In this document: positions 1-6,900 of the stretch, in pieces
Layout of the letters: each line of letters begins with the position of its first letter
Position numbering within the stretch: the stretch's first letter is position 1
Origin: a virus
DNA length: 39,227 bases
Strand: one strand, 5' to 3'
Virus record (IMG/VR): IMGVR_UViG_3300024262_000097
Span: 1-39,227 of that record
Translations under genes and position numbers: made by a program
Notes under the pieces: model-generated
What the model was told of the DNA's origin: nothing
What the model saw: only the letters and a program-made list of their open reading frames with translations
Database searches by the model: none

Positions 1-64
1 CTGGCTTCTGGCGTTGTGCCCTTTTTCTCCATTTCGCTTTGTAACGCTCTTCGGAAGTAGTCAT
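1..64 (-). CDS. N-terminus of nested HNH endonuclease D (left copy, cut by window edge)
   Basis: The first 113 bases are identical to 38197-38309. They therefore contain the start (ATG at 64, or TTG at 79) and first 21 codons of the same HNH gene annotated at 37940-38260. The gene lies in another frame of the C5-methyltransferase. Both methyltransferase alleles therefore share this insertion. Only the basic N-terminal segment is present here. Confidence 0.6.
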   Translation of the reverse strand, partial: MTTSEERYKAKWRKRAQRQKP

Positions 65-113
65 ACGTTGGTGTTTCAATTTCTAATACGTCAGGCCAGC
101 TCATTAAGCGTTC
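1..113. repeat. Terminal repeat, identical to 38197-38309
   Basis: These 113 bases recur exactly at 38197-38309 and then diverge (A at 114, T at 38310). Together with the 62-bp match at the right end, this indicates a circular genome assembled through two alleles of the methyltransferase. A tandem duplication is the alternative. Confidence 0.95.
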
Positions 114-1073
114 ACATTCTAGTGGTGTAAGGCGACGGATTCGTGATCCGTTGTAGATACCGTGCTTGTCTTGTGTGTTTAATGTAAATGATGGCTCACC
201 GTCTTCTTTCATTCTGCGCCCATTCTGGCGTTTTGTTAACCGATCTGGTGTGAGGACTGGTATTGCATACAACCCAGTCTTTGCACCAAGACCTCCCCCC
301 AGTGCTTTCTGGCTTTTTGCTAGTCCATCACTGGCGTATATTCTTTGGGCATCTGAAACTCCTTGAGTGATTTCTTTAAGATTGTTTCCGTGGCCAGTTG
401 GCTCAAAAAATACTTCTCTGGGACTTCCTGTTCTAAAACCGACGACAAAGATGCGTTCTCTGTTTTGAGGCACACCGAAGTCTTTTGCGTTGAGTACCTG
501 CCACCACAGCTCATACCCTGCTTCGACCATTTCAGCTTGCACTTGGGCAAAGTCCCATCCTTGATTGCTTGAGAGAGCTCCTTTAACATTTTCCCAGATA
601 AAATATCTAGGTTTCTTTTCTTGCAAAGCTCTGACAAACTCGGCAAATAATCCACTCCGCTCGCCAGTGAGTCCTGCTTGCTTTCCAGCCACTGACAAAT
701 CTTGGCACGGGCTTCCACCGACAAGGAGGTCAAAATCGGGTACGTCTGCCCAGTTGATTTCTTTGATGTTGCCATAGTTTTTTGTGTTAGGGAATCTGTA
801 TTTAAGGACTGCTGATGCGTACTTGTCGATCTCGGAGAAACCAATACATATAGGTTGTCCAGAGCCACGCTCGTTAGGCTGTTCGCATAGTCTTGATTCA
901 TCACAATGCTCCAGTCCCTTATTTCCTTCATGCGAAGATTCGTTTCTCCAGCCTCGTATTTTTTTCTCATCTTCTTCCCCAGTGCATTTCGTTTCCTTTT
1001 TATTGGTTTCCATTGCATATTCTATTCCTAACTCGAAGCCACCGACTCCGCTGAATGTTGAAAAGTATTTCAT
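1..1073 (-). CDS. C5-cytosine DNA methyltransferase, allele 1 (3' end cut by window edge)
   Basis: This enzyme would methylate cytosine C5 in phage or host DNA, probably against host restriction. The start at 1073 follows a ribosome site (AGGGGAG) and gives the motif I sequence FSTFSGVGGFELGI. Further along are GGSPCQDLS (motif IV, catalytic Cys), ENVKG (motif VI), QNRERIFVVG (motif VIII) and RRLTPLECERLMSW (motif IX). Motif X lies beyond base 1. The reading frame is open for 357 codons to the window edge. The start overlaps the stop of the 43-residue upstream gene, so the two are probably co-translated. The target-recognition stretch between motifs VIII and IX differs completely from the copy at 37806-39227. 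If the genome circle closes at the 113-bp repeat, the protein is 487 residues. The family is certain; the sequence specificity is unknown. Confidence 0.93.
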   Translation of the reverse strand, partial: MKYFSTFSGVGGFELGIEYAMETNKKETKCTGEEDEKKIRGWRNESSHEGNKGLEHCDESRLCEQPNERGSGQPICIGFSEIDKYASAVLKYRFPNTKNYGNIKEINWADVPDFDLLVGGSPCQDLSVAGKQAGLTGERSGLFAEFVRALQEKKPRYFIWENVKGALSSNQGWDFAQVQAEMVEAGYELWWQVLNAKDFGVPQNRERIFVVGFRTGSPREVFFEPTGHGNNLKEITQGVSDAQRIYASDGLAKSQKALGGGLGAKTGLYAIPVLTPDRLTKRQNGRRMKEDGEPSFTLNTQDKHGIYNGSRIRRLTPLECERLMSWPDVLEIETPTYDYFRRALQSEMEKKGTTPEA

Positions 1074-1074
1074 A

Positions 1075-1206
1075 TCATTCTCCCCTAAGTACATTATACA
1101 TTGCCCCAGCGCAGATGTTCTCCATGTTGGCATACAGGATCGTTGGCATACCTAGTATCGTGAGCATTGCGCAGATGGCAATAGCTAGTTTAACGTATTG
1201 GTTCAT
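1075..1206 (-). CDS. 43-residue membrane-anchored or secreted peptide
   Basis: A small gene not previously delimited. The ATG at 1206 is preceded by a strong ribosome site (GGGGAGGT). The protein starts MNQYVKLAIAICAMLTILG, a short charged N-terminus followed by a hydrophobic stretch, so it is either a signal peptide or a single membrane segment. The tail contains one further Cys. Its TGA lies directly before the methyltransferase ATG at 1073, implying translational coupling. No family is recognised. The good ribosome site and tight spacing support a real gene. Confidence 0.6.
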   Translation of the reverse strand: MNQYVKLAIAICAMLTILGMPTILYANMENICAGAMYNVLRGE

Positions 1207-1321
1207 ATCATTACCTCCCCAGTCCCATTTCGCAGTGGTTGTAGCAGCCACACTTGTCGAGGCGCAGTGCCTGGGCCGTTTACAGCTCCACTAACGGAAC
1301 AGGACAGGAGAGGTTAAGTTA

Positions 1322-1561
1322 TTAGTCACTTGCCTTACAATAATGAACACGACAGATGGCTTGCTGAATATACTTCTGCCGATCTATTCCTGTGGGGATC
1401 ATCTCTTTGAAGATGTCCTTAGCAGTCCACCACCGGTGATAGAACATGAAGTGAATGATCTCTTTGTTCATCCAATCTTCGAACAAGTCACTGTTTTGTT
1501 GCTTGAGGCACCAGTGGCCATCATGGTTATCAAACTGGTTGAGGATCTTTTCTGTGAACAT
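1322..1561 (-). CDS. Hypothetical 79-residue protein
   Basis: The start chosen is ATG 1561, one base after the stop of the upstream ATPase gene. AGGGGT, within the end of that gene, serves as ribosome site. An upstream TTG at 1573 would only lengthen the overlap. The protein is rich in Trp, His and aromatic residues (HFMFYHRWWTAKD) and looks globular, possibly a small DNA-binding or adaptor domain. No family is recognised. It is part of the minus-strand early operon between the ATPase and the membrane peptide/methyltransferase pair. Confidence 0.65.
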   Translation of the reverse strand: MFTEKILNQFDNHDGHWCLKQQNSDLFEDWMNKEIIHFMFYHRWWTAKDIFKEMIPTGIDRQKYIQQAICRVHYCKASD

Positions 1562-1562
1562 A

Positions 1563-2240
1563 TTACCCCTCAAAAGGAGGCTCTTCGTACTTAGCGTGAA
1601 TAGCAGTAATCATCTCAGTGATGTTCGGGTTCTCAAGGATAACATCGAAGGCATCGTAACGATCCTTGGCCTTGTACTTAGTATCTGGTTGGACAAGCAT
1701 CTCTCTTTGACCACCTTCTCCTACTCTGAGGTGTCCAACCACATCACACATATCCACAAGCTCGCTTGATAGTTTGGTTGCCATCTTAGGGGCACGGATA
1801 AGTGCATCCTCGTCAGGTGTTTCTTCCTCGTGGGCTACGAACACGGCATGCTTACCAGAGGACTTGATAGCCCAGATAAACTCACGCATGTTCTTCTTAG
1901 CAGTTCCCCACTTACCAATGTTCATTGATCCACCACCTGACACATCATCAATAATGAGGTTCATGAACACTCCTACTGGGTCAACAACGATTGTCTCGTA
2001 CTCATCAGACTCTTGGATAAGCTTCCATGCTTCTCGCACATCTTTCCAAGAGCTGACTGCGATGTAAGGCACGTCGATACCACGGGCACGGAAGGCTTTG
2101 ACTCCTTCCTCTGAGTCGATGATGATTGGCTTGGGTGCTGTGGCTGCAAGAGTTGTCTTACCAACCCCGCCCTGTCCGTACACACAGAGCACAAGGCTAG
2201 GTGCGGTCATAGTGCTGGTTCTCTTAATCTCTACTGGCAT
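1563..2240 (-). CDS. Phage RecA-like nucleotide-binding ATPase (AAA_24/Sak4-like)
   Basis: A 225-residue P-loop ATPase. Walker A is GQGGVGKTT at residues 22-30 and Walker B is ETIVVDP near residue 82. The 'PKPIIIDSEEG' stretch after Walker A is typical of phage nucleotide-binding proteins of the AAA_24/Sak4 type. Known members act in single-strand annealing or recombination alongside an SSB, and an SSB-like gene lies divergently at 3555. The C-terminus (EEPPFEG) is acidic. The start ATG at 2240 has no clear ribosome site; the preceding gene ends 3 bases upstream. The ATPase assignment is secure and the recombination role is inferred. Confidence 0.85.
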   Translation of the reverse strand: MPVEIKRTSTMTAPSLVLCVYGQGGVGKTTLAATAPKPIIIDSEEGVKAFRARGIDVPYIAVSSWKDVREAWKLIQESDEYETIVVDPVGVFMNLIIDDVSGGGSMNIGKWGTAKKNMREFIWAIKSSGKHAVFVAHEEETPDEDALIRAPKMATKLSSELVDMCDVVGHLRVGEGGQREMLVQPDTKYKAKDRYDAFDVILENPNITEMITAIHAKYEEPPFEG

Positions 2241-2243
2241 AAT

Positions 2244-2648
2244 TTATTTGATTAGATCTTTATTTTCGTAAATGTTTCCGATGACTTCGCACTCTTTATT
2301 AAAACACCCAAGATTTCCAAACACCATCCAGTCATCGGCGCAAGCTCTGAACTCACCTTCCTTAAACTCAACTGGTAAATTATATATGTTGTATTCAAGT
2401 GTTCCTTTTAAGTCTTTTACTGTAGACAGCTCTATTTGCACTACATCCCCCTCATAGATCTCCTTACCGTTCTTATCCTTGAGTCCTGTATATTGCATTA
2501 GTTCGACACCATCTAAAAAGTAGCGTGGAGGAAGACCATCAGGAGTAACTGCATCGAGCATAACAAGACTGTAGTACAGGTCGATAGACTTTACATCAGC
2601 CATCATCTCAAAAGTTTTTTGCCAAGCTCTGAACTTTATTTCTCTCAT
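2244..2648 (-). CDS. YopX-family protein
   Basis: A 134-residue protein starting MREIKFRAW, with LMQYTGLKDKNGKEIYEGD in the middle and EVIGNIYEN at the end. This is the hallmark order of the YopX family, common in phages and prophages and of unknown function. The start at 2648 overlaps the stop of the upstream gene as ATGA, so translation is coupled. A start four codons earlier (2660) is possible but would lose the canonical N-terminus. It belongs to the early minus-strand operon. Confidence 0.9.
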   Translation of the reverse strand: MREIKFRAWQKTFEMMADVKSIDLYYSLVMLDAVTPDGLPPRYFLDGVELMQYTGLKDKNGKEIYEGDVVQIELSTVKDLKGTLEYNIYNLPVEFKEGEFRACADDWMVFGNLGCFNKECEVIGNIYENKDLIK

Positions 2649-2833
2649 AAGCTTTTCCATTTAGGTTTGACCAACTCAATGGCCTCAAGTAGCTGGCCCT
2701 CTGTTTTGATTGTCGATAGATCAATCGCATCTAGGTACTTCTGGTTCTCTATGAACTTATCGTGCAGACCACCAGTGGCTACAGCTTGTGCCGCTAGATC
2801 CCACAGGAGTACAAGAGCATCACCTTTGGTCAT
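2645..2833 (-). CDS. Hypothetical 62-residue protein
   Basis: The start at ATG 2833 (MTKGDALVLLWDLAAQ) follows the stop of the upstream gene by four bases. A longer frame from 2929 would run inside that gene and is less likely. The protein is predicted to be mostly helical, with a C-terminus KPKWKSL. It overlaps the YopX gene by four bases. No family is recognised. Position and coupling suggest an early accessory protein. Confidence 0.65.
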   Translation of the reverse strand: MTKGDALVLLWDLAAQAVATGGLHDKFIENQKYLDAIDLSTIKTEGQLLEAIELVKPKWKSL

Positions 2834-2837
2834 ATGT

Positions 2838-3209
2838 TTACATGTTAGGGCAGGCCCACCCCTCGTGATCTTTATAACAATCTCCGCAGGGGGTTGGATT
2901 ATCTGGCATGGAGTCGTCGCCAAGGTCAACTGCTTGCTGCCTCTCTACCATCTGGTCCACGTAGTCTTTGAGATGCGCGTGGCAGAGGATGTGGCCGATG
3001 GCCATCACCTCTCTATCACAGGACTTCACAGAGCATGGGATGTACTGGTAGTGAATCTTCTTCCACATGGGGGCAGCTGGGCCTAGCTTCTGTCCACGCT
3101 CCAGCTCCTCTTGTATCTCATCCTTCACATTGATGTGAGTGTGATACTTGTCTATCCGATTAAGGATCGGGGTGCAAGCAAAGTCACTCGCTGTACATTC
3201 TTTACGCAT
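2838..3209 (-). CDS. Hypothetical Cys/His-rich 123-residue protein
   Basis: The protein begins MRKECTASDFACTP and contains scattered Cys/His pairs (PCSVKSCDREV, GHILCHAH, PCGDCYKDH, WACPNM). These could bind one or more zinc ions. The middle is charged and helical. It lies between a 70-residue gene upstream and the 62-residue gene downstream, within the same early operon. No named family is recognised. Zinc binding is an inference from Cys/His spacing only. Confidence 0.65.
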   Translation of the reverse strand: MRKECTASDFACTPILNRIDKYHTHINVKDEIQEELERGQKLGPAAPMWKKIHYQYIPCSVKSCDREVMAIGHILCHAHLKDYVDQMVERQQAVDLGDDSMPDNPTPCGDCYKDHEGWACPNM

Positions 3210-3221
3210 AGAAATGATTGG

Positions 3222-3434
3222 TTATTTGTCTGTGCTCTCATCGTAGAACAGGTGGCGCACCCTGTCAACAGACTCCTGTTGAGAACCTGTGGATAAATCT
3301 AGCCAATCGTTTATTGCTGCGGTTAAACAAAGTACATTTGGAAAACCTAGTCTATTTGACTGGTTTTCAACTCCTTTGCGAAAGTGCCGCAGAATACGCA
3401 CTTTCCAGTAAAGTTTCTCGTCTTTATAAGGCAT
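3222..3434 (-). CDS. Hypothetical 70-residue basic protein, first gene of the leftward early operon
   Basis: The protein starts MPYKDEKLYWKVRILRHF at 3434 and is basic and aromatic at its N-terminus. It is the first minus-strand gene after the divergent control region at 3435-3554. The later part (SVDRVRHLFYDESTDK) is more acidic. No family is recognised. No strong ribosome site precedes the ATG. Confidence 0.6.
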   Translation of the reverse strand: MPYKDEKLYWKVRILRHFRKGVENQSNRLGFPNVLCLTAAINDWLDLSTGSQQESVDRVRHLFYDESTDK

Positions 3435-3446
3435 AGTTTTTTGTTA

Positions 3447-3484
3447 TGTTGACATGGTGCCACACCCAAGGTACTATGTCAACA
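3447..3484. promoter_or_regulatory. Divergent control region: sigma70-like promoter within a 9-bp inverted repeat
   Basis: On the plus strand TTGACA (3449-3454) and TACTAT (3472-3477) are separated by 17 bases, a good sigma70-type promoter for the replication genes. TGTTGACAT (3447-3455) and ATGTCAACA (3476-3484) form a perfect inverted repeat, so a TTGACA hexamer also points leftward toward the early minus-strand operon. Its -10 partner there is poor. A dimeric regulator could bind the repeat and switch both directions. Confidence 0.7.
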
Positions 3485-3554
3485 CGATTCACTAAGCCAA
3501 ACGCCAATGCGACTACGCCCTAAGCCCTACACTAAGAAGGAGAGAGAAAGCTAT

Positions 3555-4019
3555 ATGAACTTTATTAAGCCACTAAGCACTACACCTATGTCCATTTGGG
3601 ATAACGAGCAGTTCCAGCAAGGAGAAGCTCAGTACGACGACTCAACTTCAATCTTCATGAGCCAACGCCTCAAGAAAGATGGAGCCTCTACCACTGTTAA
3701 GTTCACAGATCTCCAGTACCAGACTCAGCCAGAGGAGAAGCACGAAGCATTCAAAGATGACGATGGCAAAGCATACGTCTTCTACTTCGAAGACGGAGAC
3801 AAGGAGATCACCTACGAAACAGCCAAGAAGAACAACATGTTCTACAAGGCCATGCTGGAAGCTAAGGTAGAGATTGGTGAGACTATCACTATCACACGAA
3901 ACGGATTAGAGTTTGATACTAATTATGTCATCACGCGGCCAGAAGCAGGCTTTGTTCCTCCTACACCGAATGTCGAAGAGAAGAAGCCAGAAGAGCCAGC
4001 GACAGACGTGCCGTTCTAG
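3555..4019 (+). CDS. Putative single-stranded-DNA-binding protein
   Basis: The 154-residue product begins MNFIKPLSTTPM at ATG 3555, with AAGGAGAG about a dozen bases upstream. An in-frame ATG at 3507 would put that ribosome site inside the gene. The body alternates short beta-rich segments (STTVKFTDLQYQ, ETITITRNGLEFDTNYVIT), compatible with an OB fold. The C-terminus is Pro/Glu-rich and ends ATDVPF, like the acidic D-x-P-F tip by which SSBs recruit partners. It is the first gene of the plus-strand replication operon. The SSB role is inferred from tail and context. Confidence 0.55.
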   Translation: MNFIKPLSTTPMSIWDNEQFQQGEAQYDDSTSIFMSQRLKKDGASTTVKFTDLQYQTQPEEKHEAFKDDDGKAYVFYFEDGDKEITYETAKKNNMFYKAMLEAKVEIGETITITRNGLEFDTNYVITRPEAGFVPPTPNVEEKKPEEPATDVPF

Positions 4020-4020
4020 T

Positions 4021-4212
4021 ATGGAATCTACAGAAACGGTAATTCAAAGAGCACTCGGACAATGCGAGGAAGAGTATAGACGCTACACAACTGGCTACGT
4101 AAGCGAACTTCTTGATGATGTTAGCGCACTCAAAGCTCAGGTCGAGAAACTTACCGAAGTGGTTGAGCTTACACAGGGTGCTGAACTTGATGAAATCCTG
4201 TTCAACCAATGA
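4021..4212 (+). CDS. Small coiled-coil protein, 63 residues
   Basis: The ATG at 4021 directly follows the stop codon of the SSB-like gene. The protein (MESTETVIQRALGQ...) is helical, with a heptad-like stretch SELLDDVSALKAQVEKLTEV suggesting a short coiled coil. It ends just before the terminator at 4223. The function is unknown; it may dimerise or bind the upstream gene product. Confidence 0.65.
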   Translation: MESTETVIQRALGQCEEEYRRYTTGYVSELLDDVSALKAQVEKLTEVVELTQGAELDEILFNQ

Positions 4213-4222
4213 TCTATCCACA

Positions 4223-4244
4223 GGTCCCCTTCGGGGGACCTTTT
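4223..4244 (+). terminator. Rho-independent terminator after the SSB-like operon
   Basis: A perfect 7-bp stem, GGTCCCC (4223-4229) with GGGGACC (4234-4240), is capped by a TTCG loop and followed by TTTT. It separates the SSB-like unit from the structured RNA downstream. Confidence 0.85.
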
Positions 4245-4265
4245 GGTTTGTGCTACACTGTATAG

Positions 4266-4371
4266 GCGGAATACATACAACTGTTAAAGACTCTCACGGT
4301 TAGGGATTCGGGACTAAACCCCCGACGGCAAGTATGTAGCCGACGCAATCCCTAACCTTGAGAGTTTTTTT
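4266..4371 (+). ncRNA. Structured RNA: three-way junction with possible pseudoknot and terminator
   Basis: This non-coding stretch folds convincingly. An outer stem pairs ACTCTCA (4290-4296) with TGAGAGT (4359-4365). A perfect 11-bp stem pairs GGTTAGGGATT (4298-4308) with AATCCCTAACC (4347-4357). Inside are two hairpins: CGGG/CCCG (4309-4312/4321-4324) and CGGC/GCCG (4326-4329/4339-4342). The loop GTATGTA (4332-4338) is fully complementary to TACATAC (4272-4278) upstream, allowing a pseudoknot. A run of seven T (4365-4371) makes it a terminator as well. It could be a small RNA or a cis-acting attenuator or riboswitch for the primase gene 15 bases downstream. No known class is recognised. Confidence 0.7.
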
Positions 4372-4385
4372 AACACACACTTTTT

Positions 4386-5183
4386 ATGAGCGAGAACTTA
4401 ACCTACCCTTGGGCCGTGGCATACCATCAAGCCGGTTGGTGTGTTCTCCCTGCAAAGAATAAGTACCCACTCAAAGCACTGGGAGGTTGGAAGCAGTACC
4501 AAGAGAAAAGACCTACACTAGATCAGGTCCAGGAATGGTTCTGTGAGGCTCCAAATGACGCTCAGATCGCTTTGGTAACAGGAAAGGTGTCAGGTGTCAC
4601 GGTGATTGATATCGACACGCACAAGGAGGGGTGCAAAGGAAAGAAGGGAGGGGACTGCAAATGTAATCCAGAAGACCCAGCCAGTCTTGCTTTGGCCATA
4701 GGACTGTCTATGCAAAGCAACACAGGGTCTGGTGGATACCATGTATTTTGTACGTATGAGAATGTCGGGAACTCTGTAGGTCTGGCCCACCCACAACTAG
4801 ACATCAGATCAGATGGCGGAATCATTATTTTGCCACCAAGTTTGCATGAGAATGGAAAAAACTATGTCTGGGATGAGCTTTTAACGTGGCATCCAGACAA
4901 TATCAAGGCTTTACTTCCCTTCCCTACCGAATTAAAGACACTTTTATACAAAAAGAAGAAGACAAATTGGAATTTAGTTAGTGGGGGAGTGGGAGAAGGG
5001 AAGCGCAATGATGTTGCAACGAGCGTAGCTGGGAAACTTATCGGAGCCTTTGAGCGTGATGAGATACAGGCCGCATGGAACCTACTGTTCGCATGGAACA
5101 AACAGAACGAGCCACCACTACCAGAGGCAGAGCTACGCCGAACATTTAAGTCAGTGTTAGACAGTGAGTATGGCAAACAATAA
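4386..5183 (+). CDS. Bifunctional primase-polymerase (Prim-Pol) with PriCT-like C-terminus
   Basis: The 265-residue protein has the N-terminal Prim-Pol layout: 'AGWCVLPAKNKYPL', then VTVIDIDTH with the catalytic Asp pair near residue 75, TGSGGYHVF with the catalytic His near residue 119, and DIRSDGGIIILPPS. The C-terminal part (GEGKRNDVATSVAGKL ... PLPEAELRRTF) resembles a primase C-terminal (PriCT) domain. It would make primers for phage DNA replication. It overlaps the helicase gene by 20 bases or fewer, so both are one translational unit. The start ATG at 4386 has no clear ribosome site and follows the structured RNA directly. Confidence 0.9.
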   Translation: MSENLTYPWAVAYHQAGWCVLPAKNKYPLKALGGWKQYQEKRPTLDQVQEWFCEAPNDAQIALVTGKVSGVTVIDIDTHKEGCKGKKGGDCKCNPEDPASLALAIGLSMQSNTGSGGYHVFCTYENVGNSVGLAHPQLDIRSDGGIIILPPSLHENGKNYVWDELLTWHPDNIKALLPFPTELKTLLYKKKKTNWNLVSGGVGEGKRNDVATSVAGKLIGAFERDEIQAAWNLLFAWNKQNEPPLPEAELRRTFKSVLDSEYGKQ

Positions 5184-6267
5184 GCCACCAGAAATCGACT
5201 GGAGCCAGTGGAAAAATGACAACCCACTGGTTGAGGTTGTAGATCGGCCACCACTTACATCTTTCATGGTGGATGAAAAGACTTTGGGAGAGAAGGATAT
5301 CAAGCCAACACAATGGCTGTTCCCACTCCTACTGCCATCACCTGCTCTTGTTGGTCTTGTTGGTCGACCAGGGTGCTACAAAACATTCTTTGGCCACTGG
5401 ATAGCTAAGAGGTTGTCAGAGGGCAAGGATTTGTTCGATCAGTATGACGAACTACCACAATGGGACATAGACCATGATAAAGAGCCAGTCAATACGCTAA
5501 TCATTGAGGAGGAGATGGGAGAAGAGATTGTGCAAGAGCGCATTCACACCCTAAGCCCCCACGACGAGTCTCGCGTCCATTGGATGATTAACTCTGGCTT
5601 CAAACTACTCAAGGGGAGGCGTGAGATTGATGAGGAAAGGGTAGATGAGCTAGTCAAGATCATCGAGGAGAAGGAGATCAAGGTACTCATACTCGACCCG
5701 TTTATCTCTATTGCTGGTATGGAGGATGAGAATGACAACGCCGAGGCAAACTATGTAATGAAGATTCTCTTAGATAAGTTTGTTAATAATGGGCCAAAGA
5801 TCACAGTTATCTTCATCCACCATCCTTCAAAGAGCTCAGATGGCGACGTAATGCGAGGAGCAGGGGATATCCTTGGGAAGAGCTATGTTGGCCTAGCCCT
5901 GGATAAAGTGAGCAATGACGGAACATTGGTAAAGGTGAAGTGCATCAAGACCCGTTGGTACTGGCCCAAGACATTCACAATGGATTTCAGAAAGAACCAA
6001 GACAAAGGAGAGAAGGATGGTCAGCTAGAGTTCGTGTACATAGGTAGAGAGGACAAACCCAAGACAAAGAAGGATGAGCTAGGCCAAGAGATTGTCTATT
6101 TCCTAAAACGTGAACCCGAAGGATTAACTAAGGTTCAACTGTCTCGCCTGTTGGATAGGAAAGGAGACCCAAAGAAGGATCACACACTAGGAAAAGCAAT
6201 GAAAGATTTGCAGTCAGAGGGTGAGGTAGTCATGGACCCCAAAACGTACGTTTATTCGCTAAAATAA
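5170..6267 (+). CDS. RepA-like hexameric helicase (AAA_25)
   Basis: The protein is about 365 residues. Walker A is GLVGRPGCYKTFF near residue 60 and Walker B is IKVLILDPF near residue 175. IFIHHPSKSS and MRGAGDILGKS match the order in RepA/AAA_25 replicative helicases. A KaiC/DnaB-type fold would unwind DNA ahead of the partner primase. The C-terminal 70 residues look like a winged-helix domain. The start is ATG 5170; a GTG two codons earlier (5164) is also possible. The start lies inside the 3' end of the primase gene, indicating translational coupling. Confidence 0.9.
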   Translation: MANNKPPEIDWSQWKNDNPLVEVVDRPPLTSFMVDEKTLGEKDIKPTQWLFPLLLPSPALVGLVGRPGCYKTFFGHWIAKRLSEGKDLFDQYDELPQWDIDHDKEPVNTLIIEEEMGEEIVQERIHTLSPHDESRVHWMINSGFKLLKGRREIDEERVDELVKIIEEKEIKVLILDPFISIAGMEDENDNAEANYVMKILLDKFVNNGPKITVIFIHHPSKSSDGDVMRGAGDILGKSYVGLALDKVSNDGTLVKVKCIKTRWYWPKTFTMDFRKNQDKGEKDGQLEFVYIGREDKPKTKKDELGQEIVYFLKREPEGLTKVQLSRLLDRKGDPKKDHTLGKAMKDLQSEGEVVMDPKTYVYSLK

Positions 6268-6282
6268 GCGAAGAAAAGCAAA

Positions 6283-6479
6283 GTGCGGTACCCCTAAAAA
6301 CAATATTTGGCTAAAATTAGCAAAGAAATACATGTAGGGGGTACCGCAAACCCCTATAGATATATCTATAGTGCGGTACCCCCCCCTGCTAACCCATCCT
6401 TGAGGGGGGTAAACCTTAAGGGTTTACACCCCCTCGTCAGGGTCTTGGGCCGAGAAGTGTATAATGGATGGGGTACCGC
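6283..6479. repeat. Four alternating GCGGTACCCC repeats: possible replication origin or operator array
   Basis: The motif GTGCGGTACCCC occurs at 6283-6294 and 6371-6382. Its inverse GGGGTACCGC occurs at 6338-6347 and 6470-6479. The orientation alternates direct, inverse, direct, inverse. AT-rich stretches lie between copies (6349-6370 and 6481-6510). A perfect TATAAT at 6460-6465 lies just before the last copy, so that copy overlaps the expected transcription start of the nuclease gene. Placement right after the primase and helicase genes suggests an origin. Repressor operators are the alternative. Confidence 0.65.
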
Positions 6480-6510
6480 AGTTGATAGTTTAAGTAATGA
6501 AATATTTTTT

Positions 6511-6900
6511 ATGGAGGCAGATAAATTAAAGAAGGTTCGAGCTAAGCGAGGTAAGAGTGTGCGTGCACGTGGTCTGCAGTTTGAGAGGGATGTGGCCAAT
6601 GCTTTGAAGCGTGTTGGTTTTTCTGATGCGAAAAGGCATTTGGAGTTCCAGGCTTCTGAATGTAGGGGGGTGGATTTGTCTAATACTGGGCAATTTGCTA
6701 TTCAGTGCAAAGCTAAGAATGGTACGCCTAATATCCCCGCTGTGTTTGGGGAGATCAAGTGTTCAGATGAGGAGATCCCCGTGGTAGCTTTCAAAGTTGT
6801 GGGGAAAGGGGAGTATGCTTGTTTTAAGTTATCTGATGCAGTGATTTTGATGGGATGGATTGAAAGATTTAGCAAGGAAGGGGGAGTTTGTGGAGAATGA
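6511..6900 (+). CDS. PD-(D/E)XK nuclease, Holliday-junction-resolvase-like
   Basis: The 129-residue protein from ATG 6511 (MEADKLKKVRAKRGKS) carries GLQFERDVANAL, then RGVDLSNTGQFAIQCKAKNG. This is the E...D...QxK signature of PD-(D/E)XK nucleases such as Hjc-type resolvases. It is rich in basic residues at its start. The frame could be extended to a TTG at 6307, but that stretch reads through the repeat array and gives Pro/Gly-rich nonsense, so the shorter form is preferred. It likely resolves replication or recombination intermediates. Confidence 0.7.
   Translation: MEADKLKKVRAKRGKSVRARGLQFERDVANALKRVGFSDAKRHLEFQASECRGVDLSNTGQFAIQCKAKNGTPNIPAVFGEIKCSDEEIPVVAFKVVGKGEYACFKLSDAVILMGWIERFSKEGGVCGE

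Noticed and set aside
320-1018. 232-residue minus-strand ORF beginning MQWKPIKRKRN
   Set aside because: It is a shadow frame of the C5-methyltransferase. The true frame from 1073 carries all catalytic motifs, while this one has none.
6307-6510. N-terminal extension of the resolvase-like nuclease to TTG 6307
   Set aside because: The extension reads through the GGTACC repeat array and gives a Pro/Gly-rich sequence. The ATG at 6511 begins the recognisable domain.
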